Origin: Bostrychus sinensis | Taxonomy: Eukaryota > Chordata > Actinopteri > Gobiiformes > Eleotridae | Direction of reading: 5' to 3' | Assembly (NCBI GenBank): GCA_020698575.1 | Contig: CM036255.1 | Location: 3,267,501-3,331,500 of the forward strand | DNA: 64,000 bases | Shown: positions 21,560-32,869 of the stretch, piece after piece | Position numbering within the stretch: the first letter of the stretch is position 1 | How the letters are laid out: every line of letters begins with the position of its first letter | Notes under the pieces: generated by a model | Seen by the model: the letters and a program-made list of their open reading frames with translations, nothing else | Databases searched by the model: none | What the model was told of the DNA's origin: nothing | Made by a program: the position numbers and the translations under genes

Positions 21560-21830
21560 TGTCGGTATGATGGAGCGCTTGGAGAAGAGGAACTGAAGGC
21601 TTAGGCGCCGCGCAACATGGCGTCCAGAAGACCTGCTATTCATTTTCAGCTTAATATGTTCCAGACCATTGCCAAAACATTGCAGCATATAATGTAAGCA
21701 ATTTCATATGCAGCTTTCTCTCCGAGGCGGCGGGTAAAAATGAAGAGAGCAGATTTAGCAGACGCTCGAGTGACTACCAAAATAACAGCGGGCATGGGAG
21801 AGGCTGTGTGCAGGACGGTGTGGGTCTGCG
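21560..21830. promoter_or_regulatory. Candidate conserved non-coding element
   Basis: Packed single-copy block: GGCGCCGCGCAACATGGCGTC, GCTATTCATTTTCAGC, ATTGCCAAAACATTGCAGCA and CTCCGAGGCGGCGGGTAAAA. CpG-containing parts alternate with AT-rich parts, unlike the TE-derived surroundings. The ACATGGCG word resembles a YY1 site. Conservation and function are inferred. Confidence 0.45.
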
Positions 21831-21839
21831 TGGACTCAG

Positions 21840-22745
21840 AGTGTGTTAATTAATCTGATGTCTTTGTTCTGCCTCTGTGCGCTTTCCTCTCAGTCAGAGC
21901 CACGTGATGGAGGTGTTTACCAAAGCAGAGCTGAATAGATAACTTCACTTACATGGGGAAATATATTAGAGTTTCTGGATTCTGCATTCTGGAAAACCTT
22001 TAATTTGTAGTTAAACAGGCAGTTAAAAACATGAAGAATATTAAGTAAATATAGATGATCTACTAAGACTAGTCTGGTGTTTGTACAAACAACAAGGTGC
22101 TCCTCAAGATTTCAGGAAAGAGTCCAGGTGACAGTGTACAGTATGTGTGTAAAAGGCTTCTGTGAAGAAGAAGACGAGGCAAGAAGGTCCTGTGTTTAAT
22201 TCCTGTACTTTCTGTGTGGATGCATGTTGCATGGCCTGCATCAACCACAAAACATGCACAATAAAGGCTAATCTAAGAAAAGGCTCAGCTTGGTACTCCT
22301 AACTAGGACCCTGGCTCAAGATGTGGAGAAGGGTCCCCAGGTGCTGCTCAGCGGTTGACCACTGCTGCTTACAGGTTTCCTCAGCAGCACTGGAGGGATG
22401 GATCAATACAGTGTCATTTAACATATCTTTATCCTCTGGACTTTGACACAACAGATTTTAATCTTATCATCTTTACTGGTGATTATTTCACAGTGAGTTG
22501 TATGTAAATGCACACACCAACCTTCTGATAGTGTTTACTGAATGATAGAAGAGCACTGACATTACACATACAATATGGATCTTCTGCCAGTGCCTCTCCA
22601 TCAGAGTCCTCTGTTCACTAAAGCAGTAACATCCACATCTCACATGTAAATAATGTATACAGTACACACATTCACTACTTCAGGGGCCAGGGTCCTCTCT
22701 ATCTTTGAAAACAAACCATTAGTCCTGACCAGTATGATGTCCCCT
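21840..22745. other. Spacer, nothing assigned
   Basis: No repeat family or exon recognised. Confidence 0.45.
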
Positions 22746-22764
22746 CTCACACACACACAGATAG

Positions 22765-22970
22765 AGAGCTTGGGCCCCCGCGGTCCCCTGCATGCTTATA
22801 TGGGTAAATAAATGGAGTGCCTGGCAGTGGGTAAATGGTGCGCTCAGGCCCCGGGGCCCAGATGGTACACAGCACTTTGATTTACCTTGTTTTGTTTAAT
22901 TACTACAATCAACTCTGGATTTCTTCAATTAATCACCAGCAACCTGTTCCATTAGTCTGGGGTCTGCTTA
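22765..22970. promoter_or_regulatory. Candidate conserved non-coding element
   Basis: GC-rich half (CCCCCGCGGTCCCCTGC, GCCCCGGGGCCCAG) joined to a TAAT-rich half (GTTTAATTACTACAATC, CTTCAATTAATCACC). No coding frame. The call rests on composition only. Confidence 0.35.
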
Positions 22971-23025
22971 CAGACTGGTGGGGGTGTGGAGGGGCTGGGC
23001 TGATGTAGAACCGAGGAGGCAGATG

Positions 23026-23113
23026 ATAATAATAATAATAATAAGAAGAAGAAGAAGAAGAAGAAGAAGGAGAAGGAGGAGAAGGAGAAGGAGAAGAAGA
23101 AGAAGAAGAAGAA
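23026..23113. repeat. (ATA)n-(AAG)n compound microsatellite
   Basis: ATA triplets pass into AAG/AGG triplets. Frames reading poly-Arg or poly-Leu through it are artefacts. Confidence 0.97.
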
Positions 23114-23740
23114 AAGAAAATGACATATCTAAATATATATGCAGAGACAGCGTGTTAGCAAGGAGCTGCAAACATAAAATAAAAAAAAACAAAAACATAA
23201 AAACTTGCCAAATTACTGTGAGATTAATTCAAGTAGCCAAAAGAAGAAGAAAAAATAATTTATTTTATTGATTAAGTTGAAAATAAAATCCAATAGAATA
23301 AACTAGAAAAATATCAGGCTTAAACTATCCACTAAAATAAGTTGAAGATAAATATACACTACCATAACAGAGATAAATGTGGCCTTTATAGCCATTACAG
23401 AGCAAAATCCAAGCTTAAACCAGGGCTCAATCCAGAACTCCAGGAAGACGAGAGGAAACTGCAGATCATAACGGAAATCGTCTGTGAAAAATAAATAAAA
23501 TAAAATACAATAAACTATAATAAAATAAATAAAAAGATTGTAATTCAGTAGAGAATGTTCAGTGCATACAGGAAGCTTTGGCCAATCACATACCAGCATG
23601 ATGGAGCTAACAACACTCCCACTGCCTGTTGGCCTATGCCACCAAAACAGAATGACTGGCTGCCAGTATCAAAACACTGAACCAGAGGTGGAGGAAGTAC
23701 TAAAAACATACTGCTGCTTTACAATAATATTACTCAAGTA
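23114..23740. other. AT-rich DNA with TAAAATA-rich patch
   Basis: Low-complexity AT at 23.48-23.55 kb. No gene recognised. Confidence 0.5.
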
Positions 23741-23741
23741 G

Positions 23742-23950
23742 AGGTAAAGTAGCTCAGTCGTTCACCCACTAACCCGGAGGTTGGCAGGTTCGATCCCCCC
23801 TACTGGCAATACATACTGTCGACTGTGTGGTTGGAGAGGCCATAGACACAGACTGGCAGCTACACTTCTGTCAGTCTGCCCCAGGGCAGCTGTGACTACA
23901 GAAGTAGCTCACCACCACAAAGTGTGACTGAGGAGTGAAGGAATAATGAA
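23742..23950 (+). mobile_element. tRNA-headed SINE, 5' portion
   Basis: Contains an A-box-like TAGCTCAGTCGT and a perfect B box GGTTCGATCCC (23787-23797) about 37 bp apart, followed by the SINE body GCAGCTACACTTCTGTCAG and CCCCAGGGCAGCTGTG shared with 44.47 kb. It is not a functional tRNA gene because the acceptor stem and anticodon arm do not fold. The L2-like 3' tail is absent; a different LINE-tail fragment follows. Confidence 0.8.
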
Positions 23951-24029
23951 CTCATGTAAAGTTTTCTGCAGAATATATCTATTCCACATATTTCTGCAAA
24001 AAAAAAAAAAAAAAAAAAGAAAGAAAAAA

Positions 24030-24142
24030 ATTCCACAGCCCTGCAACAAGCTGGCCCCTGTCCAGGGTGTACCCCACCTAAGGCCCAAGGTTACAGTCAC
24101 CCATAACCCCTAATGGAGAAAAGCGAAAGAAAATGAATGAAT
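24030..24142 (+). mobile_element. LINE-tail-like fragment
   Basis: Words CCCTGCAACAAGCTGGCCCC, GTCCAGGGTGTACCCCACC, AAGGCCCAAGG and AGAAAATGAATGAAT are the standard fish LINE 3'-end word order. A second, more degraded copy lies at 29.72-29.80 kb. It is preceded by a poly-A run. Confidence 0.6.
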
Positions 24143-24298
24143 ATCTATTCCATTATTATTGTTATAATTTGGTTAAAGTGTTTAAAGTAGATTTTACTTA
24201 TATTTAATTTACAGATGTTGTTTTCAAACTTGCACAGCAAAACCCACAACAAACACAAACCAAAGCTGACACTAAACTCAGGGCTTTCTGGTTGTAAG

Positions 24299-24664
24299 CA
24301 GAGGTGAACAAATACTTAATATAACTTGGTATTATTTTGAAGTAACAATACTCTTTACAGTATAATAGTTGGTGACTCTACCCACGTCTATATGATACCT
24401 TGTTACTCGTGTCGGCGCCTTAATTTGTTCTTTTATAAAGATGTAGTTTATTTTGACTTATTTTTAGTGTTTATTGTAAATCAGGTATAACGGTCAGCAT
24501 AAGGTGAACAGTTGCTCAGTACTTGAGTTATTTTTTCACCAAATACTTTTTTACTTGTAAAATAATAATTTGGATGACTACTTCTTACTTCTGCTTGAGT
24601 AATATGATTGTGACTAGTACTACTCTCACTTATGTACAGTTTGTGGTTACTCTACCCACATCTG
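24299..24664. mobile_element. hAT-like MITE with 8-bp target duplication
   Basis: Ends CAGAGGTGAAC and, in reverse complement, CAGATGTGGGTAG. Flanking octamers GTTGTAAG and GTTGTGAG agree at 7 of 8. The internal GTACTTGAGTTA/AAGTAAC words belong to a very common fish repeat with further fragments at 25.45, 26.09, 27.07, 30.03 and 31.25 kb. Confidence 0.7.
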
Positions 24665-25075
24665 GTTGTGAGTTTATCTTGTCAAAACTAAATCATTTCC
24701 TCAAGTATAAGGCAGTACATATTCTGCTGCAAAGCATCTAGCTCCATACTACCTCAGAGGAAGAAAATATTTAAAAGAAATAAACTCCACCAATGAGTAA
24801 AGACATAATTGTTTATTGAAGACTTTGAGCTTTGAGTTATAACTGTGGCACTCATACCCTTTTCATTATGGCTATATTAATGAAATATAATTATCATAAT
24901 GAGCTAAATTATGTTATACATGTTGATTATATTTGAATTAAATGCCCACTCCCAACTAGAATTTAATTTGTTGATCAAATCACTTGTCATCCATAAATCC
25001 ATCTCCTCTGTTTGTATTTAGTCTAATTATAATCCAGAACACACGCGTACATAAAAACATAAGTGACAGTGCAGT
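24665..25075. other. AT-rich DNA, nothing recognised
   Basis: No feature seen. Confidence 0.5.
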
Positions 25076-25079
25076 GGCC

Positions 25080-25245
25080 AGTGTCTTATGAGTGTGTGTT
25101 AGAGAGGCGCTGGGGCAGACGCAATAATGAATGTGAGGCGTTTACTGCCCGCACCCAGCGTGGTTAATGGCGGTGTTTATTGTCCTGTGATCTGGGTCGG
25201 TCCGGAGCATCCATCCTGCTGTCAGAGGAGGACCAGGACTGATGG
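25080..25245. promoter_or_regulatory. Candidate conserved non-coding element
   Basis: Single-copy ordered block: GCAGACGCAATAATGAATG, GAGGCGTTTACTGCCCGC, GGTTAATGGCGGTGTTTATT. CpG-containing and flanked by AT-rich DNA. No coding frame. Confidence 0.35.
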
Positions 25246-25531
25246 AGAGTACAGGACTAGGCCCAATCAGGAGCTCTAACTAAAGGCAGACTAAAGGCAT
25301 TGTCCTGTGATGCTCACATTTCTGCCACATCAGTCAGGAATGGGTTTGTCAGATGATATTTTAGGGATAGTACACAAGGTGTTGAACCATATAGAGAGAG
25401 TAATTAAAAATGTTTAATAGTTCATTCTAATTATGGTAGAGATATATTGCAAAATTCAGGTGGGTACAGTAGCCCAAAAAAATTGTACATAAGAGTATTA
25501 GGTAAAACTCACACTATAAAACATTAGTTAA

Positions 25532-25834
25532 AGGTGCTCTGTGCAGTGTATATTTTTTTTATATTTCATATAAATTAGCCACATGTATCCCAAGATATGA
25601 TGGAAATATTAGTTTTACTGATAACAACAATACAGCTGATTTATTCACAATAAAAAAATACTGAACTTAATGCCCAAGTTGTTTATGTTTACATTTTTTG
25701 TTTTGATTCTAAAACTGCATCGCTCGCTGTCCAATCAGAAAAGCAAAAAGTCTGGCAACCCACAGACCATTGTTTTGATTTAGACTGCAGTACCGCTTTC
25801 AAACCAGTACAAGCGCATGCTGCTTACAGTACCT
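25532..25834 (+). mobile_element. TTAA-type MITE family D, copy 2
   Basis: TTAA at 25528-25531 and 25835-25838. The ends AGGTGCTCTGTGCAG and GCTTACAGTACCT form the same TIR pair as the 15.47 kb copy, and the body aligns throughout with small indels. Confidence 0.8.
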
Positions 25835-25838
25835 TTAA

Positions 25839-26160
25839 ATATTAGTTAAGAATTAGTAAAACAGTTAATTTATTATTTTCAAAACATTACTTCAACATTA
25901 ATAAACACCATAGAGTTATAAACATTGTTATTACTGTTTAATTAATGAGTAATAAGCTCATATAAATCATATGCTGTTATATATTCATCAAATGTTGTTA
26001 TATATTCATTCATGCTTTATTACAGCTGAAAATTGGTGAGTTATTCTAAAGTGTTAATGAGTATAGTATTGTTAATTTAAATTTATATTACTCAAGTAAA
26101 AGTAAAAAAGTAATTGGTTAAAATACTACTCTGTATTCTGTAGTACTCTGTACTGTTCAA
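25839..26160. other. AT-rich DNA
   Basis: Contains an AAGTAAAAGTAAAAAAGTAA trace of the common hAT-related repeat. Nothing else recognised. Confidence 0.45.
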
Positions 26161-26161
26161 A

Positions 26162-26345
26162 TTCAATTCAGTTTATTTCTATAACCCAGTATCACAACAA
26201 CAGTCACCTCAAAGAGCTTCAAAAAACAATCATAAACAAACATAAACACACAATCAAACACAAACAATAACTACACTAAACTAAACAGACTTAGGACATC
26301 CCTATCCTTAGACCCTGCTTTTCGGTAAGGAAAAACACAGCTGTC
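26162..26345 (-). mobile_element. LINE-derived 3' end, family I, antisense copy
   Basis: Read on the minus strand it matches the 50.28-50.56 kb copy: AAGCAGGGTCTAAGGATAGG, CTTTGAGGTGACTGTTGTTG and an AAATTGAATT-type tail. An A-run follows at about 26349. Confidence 0.6.
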
Positions 26346-26506
26346 AGGAAAAAAAAAAAAAAAAAGAAACCACTACTGCTACTACTACTACAACTGTATG
26401 GAAGTAATGTCTAGTTTATGTTTTAGTATTCATGTGATCAGACAAAACAAATTCTGGTGTTTCCAAAAAATAAATAATAAAAATGTGTAAAAATAAATTA
26501 CTTTTA

Positions 26507-26714
26507 TGGGGCAACAGTGGCACAGGAGTTACGCGCAACACAAGCTAACCGGAGGGTTGGTAGATCGCTTCCCACTCGACCCAGTACATACTGTCGCTGT
26601 GTCCCTGGGCCAGACACTTCACCCACACTCCAGTCACACTATGGAGCCAGAAGGGCATGCAGCATAAACAGTTGCACAGTGCGACTTGCTACACTTCGCT
26701 GTGGCAGCTCTGGC
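26507..26714 (+). mobile_element. tRNA-headed SINE, 3'-truncated
   Basis: Starts GGGGCAACAGTGGCACAGG (A-box region), keeps GGAGGGTTGGTAGATCGCTT in place of the B box, then GTCGCTGTGTCCCTGGGC and a GGCAGCTCTGGCT body. It is joined directly to a family B element. Confidence 0.6.
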
Positions 26715-27020
26715 TCTTATCATTTTAGCGCTTAAATTGCCGTCTCTACGAAGCAGTCAGGTCATTTATCTATCTGTTAGCCTCATGTTGCTAATAGCTG
26801 TGCTAATTAGCTATTTTATGATTTGTCCAGTCCCCACCTTTGCCAGCAAGGGTCAACAGACACCTAATCCAAGCATTCTCTGCAAAATCAAAGTAAAAGC
26901 TCCCAAAAAGTTTTCCACATATACATTATTTTAAGTAATAAAAGCTGAAATACTAATGCAAAGGAGTCCAAGACTATTTCAAAAAGCCTGAAAAAGCAGA
27001 ATATGGAACCTTTCTTAAAA
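26715..27020 (+). mobile_element. TTAA-type MITE family B, 3' half
   Basis: GTTAGCCTCATGTTGCTAAT, TGCTAATTAGCTATTTTATG, CCAAGCATTCTCTGCAAAA and the end CAGAATATGGAACCT recur in order at 47.2-47.48 kb and, in part, at 40.15-40.31 kb. The terminal TTAA is damaged here. The + open frame is incidental. Confidence 0.65.
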
Positions 27021-27488
27021 TTTCTAAAAATGTTACATTTTAATGAATACAGAAATGTATTTTGATAAGCAGAGGTGAGTAGAGTAGCCAAAAATTGTAC
27101 TTAAGTAAGAGTAGTAACTCATATCTAAGCAGCTAAATAACAGTAAAAACACTACCCCACACATGTAGGGTACATGCTGATGCTGATGTTTTGCAATATG
27201 GAGACTATCTACTCTCGGCTCTTAGAGTTAATTCAAATAAAATATACACTGAAAATGTATAAAAAAAACTGCTTCAACAGTTAATGATAATTTAGGCAAG
27301 TCGATAGGGCAAATACAAAACATTTAAATTGCTTAGCTTAGCCATAGACCATAGACATATACCACTATTTATAGGATGTATTTATTTATTAGCCTAACCT
27401 ATATATAACCTAAATAATAGTCATGCACCACCAGTCATAATATCCAGATATTGATACAAAACATGACAGATACATTCATTCCTCTTAC

Positions 27489-27581
27489 CACGTTCACTCT
27501 CTTCAGTGCAGTATCTGGTCCTCCTCTTGCTAATAACGACTCCTGCTGAAGCCTCTTGGCATATTTCAGATTTCCCAAAGC
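27489..27581 (-). CDS. Candidate internal exon, 31 codons
   Basis: On the minus strand a good 3' splice site (TTGACTTGATGTCTTCACAG) precedes, and a good 5' splice site (GTAAGAGG) follows, a 93-bp segment. Read in phase 0 it has no stop and gives a polar peptide starting ALGNLKYAKRLQQESLL; a second frame is also open, so the frame is not proven. I recognise no protein family. It is not repeated in the window. The CpG-rich block at 33 kb has a minus-strand donor (GTAAGT, 32866-32871) that would join it in phase 0. Ninety-three bp open by chance is not rare, so only the paired splice sites give this weight. Alternatives are a lncRNA exon or chance. Confidence 0.3.
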
Positions 27582-28400
27582 CTGTGAAGACATCAAGTCA
27601 ATAATTTTCTCTTACATGTGGTGAGAGATGAAGACAGTTAGATGCTCACTAAAATTATCCCAAATTTAACACCCACACTGTCCTTTTGTCTCTTTGTGTG
27701 CTCTGATATTATAAATAAGTGATGGATAATGGCGGCAGGTTAATGTTGCAGTCACACGTGCCATTACAACACAATTAAACCTAAAAGGTCATTTCACTGA
27801 GGAAACTCTGCTGCTGACTGACACAGGCCATGTGCTGTCTTCTACTGCCATCTACTGGACAACGTGAGCAACTTCTGCTTCTGGTGGGCTTTGGAAATGA
27901 TCCTTTAGTTTTTAACAAAGATACATTTTTTTTTTCAATTTAATTATTCATTAATTTCAAATAATAATAAAAAAAGTAATAAATAACATTTATATTGCAG
28001 CCCATAGAGGCAAGTCTTTATTTATGGCTCAGATTAATCTATTTCTAATCCTTATACATTATACAGTTTGAGTCTTCCAGATTTGACCTAGAGTTTACCC
28101 CTACAACACCAAATCGAATAAAAAAATTCTAATGAGGGTCTGCAGTCTATCCAAACTGCTTTGTGCTTGAGGCAGGCTACACGCTGTTTAATGTCCATTT
28201 AGTCCCACAACTATACTGTACTCTCACATTCACGCACAATGTTACATCTACATTTAGAGTCTCCAGTTCACCTGTGCATGCATGTATTCGAATGCTGGAA
28301 GGAGGAAGACGGACAAAAACAGCATTAAAGATGCAATAATAGATTACACATATACAATATAAACCAATAAGAACTGAAAAAAATGAATACTCCTATTGAA
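27582..28400. other. AT-rich DNA, nothing firmly assigned
   Basis: A TTCTACTGCCATCTACTGG word at about 27841 resembles an old LINE/SINE core, also seen inverted at about 37900. Confidence 0.4.
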
Positions 28401-29158
28401 AAGTGGTTCCCAAACTGTGGAGTCTGGTGCAGTCTTATCCTGATTTAGTTTGATTTAGAACCAGTTGTATTCCTGGTCTGGGTCTTACATTTGTATTAGT
28501 TTGTGTAGACCACATATTTGTCCTAGAATAGACCTTGTTTGGTCTTGATTTAGACCTGGTTTGTTCTTGTCTTGGTTTAGACCTGGTTTAGTCCTGATTT
28601 AGTCCCTCTTTTATTATCTTCCTTATTATTACATGTCTCTGTGTCCATTACTTTATTCCTTGGTTTAGACATGGTTTATTCCTGATTAGTCTTGGTTTAG
28701 ATCTGGTTTAGACCTGGTATAATCCTGCTTTATTCCTGGCTAAGTTCTGACTAAGACCTAGTTTACTCCTTGCTTTGTCCTTATTATGCATGTTTCTACA
28801 TCCACCACTACTTTATCCCTTGGCTTAGACCTGGTTAGACTTGGTTTAGTCCTAGTTATTAATACATGTCTCTGTGTCCATCACTACTTTATCCCTTTGA
28901 TTAGACCTGGTTTAGTCCTGGTTTAGTCTTGGTTTAGAACTGGTTTACCTAGTTTAGCCCCAGTTTAGCCCTGGTTTAGTCCTGATTTTGTCCTTAATAA
29001 TGCATGTGTCTGTGTACAGTCCCTGTTTAGACTTGGTTTATTCCTTAGTTTAATCCTTAATCAAGATTTAGGCTCATTTTTAGTTTGCTAAAGATGGTAG
29101 TTGGAAAGTCAGATGTTTCCTGAGGTGGTAGTCAGAGTGAAACGTTTAAGAACCACTG
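28401..29158. mobile_element. hAT-like MITE carrying an 11-bp-period array
   Basis: Ends AAGTGGTTCCCAAACTGTGG and CGTTTAAGAACCACTG are hAT-type TIRs. Flanking octamers CTATTGAA and CTACAGTA agree at 5 of 8. The interior is a degenerate array of TGGTTTAGTCC/TGATTTAGTCC/TGGTTTAGACC units with a second level of repetition (ATGTCTCTGTGTCCAT followed by ACTTTATCCCTTGG near 28635, 28787 and 28863). A shorter copy with the same right end lies at 43.68-43.905 kb. Confidence 0.65.
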
Positions 29159-29714
29159 CTACAGTATATCAGGAAGTCATATTTAGCTTGTTGCATGGTA
29201 CCATTGCATTAGGTAACAGAAGATAAAGGACAAAGGCTCTTAAGGAAAGCTTAATACTGTCTTCTGTGTGCTCTTTGACCTCAATGTTAGGCCAGATTAC
29301 TGAGTAAATTTTGACAGACATATTCTTTGTATATAAAAGTCGATTATATCATGTAAAATCCTGTATAGAGATAAGACAGAGAAGATAACGGCTCATATTT
29401 ACACACAGGGCTGTTCTGTAAGTGTGCCACAGTGCATCCTCAGGTAACTCTGATAAAAGTGCTCTCATATCTCTTTACTACAGGCCCATATCTGTGAAGC
29501 GCTGAGGAATGTGCTGTTTACTTTGATGACAAACAAGTTGCAATATGATCCAAGGCAAAATGCGTTCAGGCACATGTGGGAAAGCTCTCTCTCTAAACAA
29601 CTTCTGTAAACACGGTCATGCTATAGAGACTTATACCAAACAGTTTGCAAGCTGGATAAACTGAGGAGGGCAGCATACTTTAGCATAGCTTTTTAACTTC
29701 TGCAATGGAAATTA
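29159..29714. other. Spacer, nothing recognised
   Basis: No feature seen. Confidence 0.5.
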
Positions 29715-29717
29715 AGG

Positions 29718-29805
29718 AAGCCCTGCAACAAACTGACCATTGTTCAGAGCCTATCCTGCCTCAGGCCCAAAGAACTGGAAAAATGCTCCAAAGACTGATG
29801 GTTAG
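29718..29805 (+). mobile_element. LINE-tail-like fragment, degraded
   Basis: GAAGCCCTGCAACAAACTG, GTTCAGAGCCTATCCTGCC and CAGGCCCAAAG parallel the 24.03 kb fragment. Confidence 0.5.
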
Positions 29806-30454
29806 GGAGTAAGTTAAATGCAAAGTGGTTGACCCATCTATATGGCATTATTCCCAAACAGTGAGCCAGCAATCAGATGTTGGTCACCTTAAATGTATGT
29901 GGGGTGCCAGAAAATATGAAGATATGTATAATTTCACAAATCTTGAAAAGGTTTGTCAAAGAGAATAGATGTTTAGCAAAATGTTGCCATAGCAATTGTT
30001 TAAAGTGGTTTAAAGCCACATAAAAGTATTCAAAAGCTGTTCTCAAGTAAAAACACTGCTACTTCATAATTTTAAAAGTAGTCAATACAATTAACTTGAG
30101 TAGTAAAGTCTTATTTGAGTAAAAATGATTTACTACTACTACAATTAATACTTTTGCAACTGCTACTTTTTTAATGAGTATTTTCTATGTACATTTGCTG
30201 CAACATGCTTTTATTTTGTCTTTTTCAAGTCATTTTCTGATGTTCCTAAATGTCAAGGTGATAAGGTGACCAGATGTCCCAGTTTTAGGCTCCTTGTCCT
30301 ATGTACCAACACATTTGCTTTTTTCCATTTGCTTTGAATATTGGGACTCAAACCTTTTGGTTTTCCTTAATAGCTGTAACTATTTTATACTTTTACTTAG
30401 GCTATAATGTATTTATATTGAATTGTTTATGTGAATGTGTGACTGTCAATGTCT

Positions 30455-30589
30455 GTCGATGTTGTATGTGTCAAATTATAATGGCATAGAGTCCAAGACA
30501 AATTTCCCTCAAGGGACAATTAAGTTTATTCTATTCTATTCTATTCTATTCTATTCTATTCTATTCTATTCTATTCTATTCTATTCTAT
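30455..30589 (+). mobile_element. LINE 3' end with (TTCTA)n tail
   Basis: GTCCAAGACAAATTTCCCTC and AAGGGACAATTAAGT are the usual fish LINE 3' end that leads into a short-unit tail. Here the tail is about 12 TTCTA units (30527-30589). Confidence 0.65.
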
Positions 30590-30725
30590 ATCTGTAAAAA
30601 CACTCATATGTCCCAGTTTTCAGCAAACCATTTCCGAGCTGTCCCCATGTTAACCAATAGAAAAGTACAGGACACTTCAAAACATTTGTCTAAAGACGTT
30701 TGTCACTTAATTTATTTAGAATGTC

Positions 30726-30752
30726 ATTATTATTATTATTATTATTATTATT
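30726..30752. repeat. (ATT)n microsatellite
   Basis: Nine ATT units. Confidence 0.9.
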
Positions 30753-30759
30753 AAATATT

Positions 30760-32855
30760 ATGCCCTTGCGTCTTGTATTTTGAATTACATGACAGAAGAT
30801 TGTTGATTTCTGAAGCTTTTTTGTCACTTGGTGAGTTCAAATGCACCGTGATTATGAGTGGGAATCTTAGGGCTTAGGGCTTCTTCATGATTCGATTCAG
30901 AGGCCTACAATTTTAGACACTTTCTAATCCAAAAAACAAAACTAGAGAACTAATAATTGCAGTAGCAAATTCTGTTTGCATTTACCAGAGCTGACTCTTT
31001 GCAACCCAGTAACATAAAATTTGTAGTGGACATTGCTTACTTTAATAATATGTAGTCTTCTGATTATTAGCTTTCTGTGTCAATTCTGAAACTTAAAATA
31101 AATAAATAAATATTGACACATCAGAAAAATGATTATTTTCCCTGCCTCTAACAGTGATTAAGTGAAAAAAGGCAAAATCTGGTCAACCTACCTTAGGTGT
31201 GTAACACACTGCCTCACCACCAGAAGGCGCTGGGATCAATGTTCCAGGGTTGGGCAGTTGGAGAAGTAGCAGTGACCAGATTTTTGCAAATTACTTTTGA
31301 AGGTTGTTTTTTGCATTCAACTTTACTTGAGTAATAAGCTCAGGAAGTACATTTTGTTCAAATATGGAATTAAACGTAAATGATGAGCAAAATATTAATT
31401 CTGTTTATATTATAATAGAGGAGTAAATTAGGTTTTGTTTCTTTAAATATGGATGCCCTGAGAAAAAAAAGATATGTGTGCGTGACATGTCATTTGACCT
31501 CTTAAGTACTTAACATGACCCAGTGTATGAATTGTTTTCTAACCTTGTCCTTGCCTAAGTGCTGTGGCCTTGGCCCACATGTGCAGTGGGAGTGGTCACC
31601 CCCACCTCTGCTCCTGGAGCCTGGAGCCTGTTAAAATCAGGATATGAGTCCGGAGTGAGGTTGTAAAAGTACTGCAGTAAAAATACTCTGCTGCTGTTCC
31701 TGCTGCTGCTGGTTTCTGCTCTGGACCAGACCTCTGCGTATATGCCTTGATCTTGGAGACAGTTAGAAGGTTGTTTTCAGCCAATATATGATGAAATAGT
31801 ACTATAGACCTCACATGGGCTTTATAACTCCAAATATACTCTATTTTACAAACTATTTTACGTATACAGACAAGAGCAATCACAGAGGGCTGTCGGATAA
31901 ACAAAAAAAAAAAAAAATGTAATTATCTGATGTTTTCAGTTTATCCATCTTAAATAGAGTATAATTGTACAATCCATGTCCTTTGCAAGTTTATACTTTG
32001 CCCTAAATTGTCTGATTATTTAGCAATAAATTCCTCATGATAACACTTTTTGGTGCTGCCTGTTTACTCTGCACTGATGCAATTTTTATTTTGTTTTATG
32101 TGCCAATATACAACAATATACTTAAGAGATTTTTGATAAATATTTTAATAATGCCATTGGTTTGGTGTTTGTTTGGTGAATGAATTCTAAAATGATTAGG
32201 CCTAGTGCTATAGAGACTTAACACTAGCCATTGTGCAGGACATAATCAATAAACTATTTAAATCTGCGTAGGCAATAATATGTTGGTATATAGTATATGA
32301 GGTACAAGGAACATAATATAAAAAAATGTGCTAAAAGAACTTCTTTTATGCTATTTACACTATTTTTACTATATTTTTATTTTGTTATTGTGTTTCTTAC
32401 TATACTATTACTATAGAGTAGCAGAGTGCGTATATAATGTATCTGTGTGAGGTCTATATAGTGTATATATTTATATTTACTTATTACATATTTACTTCTA
32501 TTTTTATTTTTGTAGATTTACAAATATGCAATCTTGCATATTTTTAAATATTCTGTTGTATTTCACCCATAATGTTATTACTTACTTATACAACTTATTG
32601 TTGTTACTACTTATAACTATTCTAGCCTACCTATTTTACCTATGTGCAACTGAGCTACCGTGAATAAGTCATTTTCCTTTTGGATTTAAAAAGTCTGTCT
32701 TAGTCTAAGTCTAATAAAAGTAAATGAAAAAATCTAATTATAAAATTAAATAGTTATTATTGTTATAGTGACCAGGAATACAATTGTTTCTGTTTAAAAT
32801 TTAGGTCCCTACTTTTTTATTTCCTAGTTTAATATATAGTATTAAAGACAGAAAT
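30760..32855. other. AT-rich DNA, mostly featureless
   Basis: Contains a fragment of the common hAT-related repeat at about 31.24-31.36 kb (GGTTGGGCAGTTGGAGAAGTA, CTTTACTTGAGTAATAAG). The rest shows only short AT-driven frames. Confidence 0.45.
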
Positions 32856-32869
32856 GTAGTTTGGAACTT

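Noticed and set aside
22968..23271. Poly-Leu and poly-Arg frames
   Set aside because: Direct translation of the (ATA)n(AAG)n microsatellite.
23742..23830. Genuine tRNA gene (perfect B box)
   Set aside because: No acceptor-stem pairing or anticodon arm; the sequence continues into a SINE body shared with other loci.
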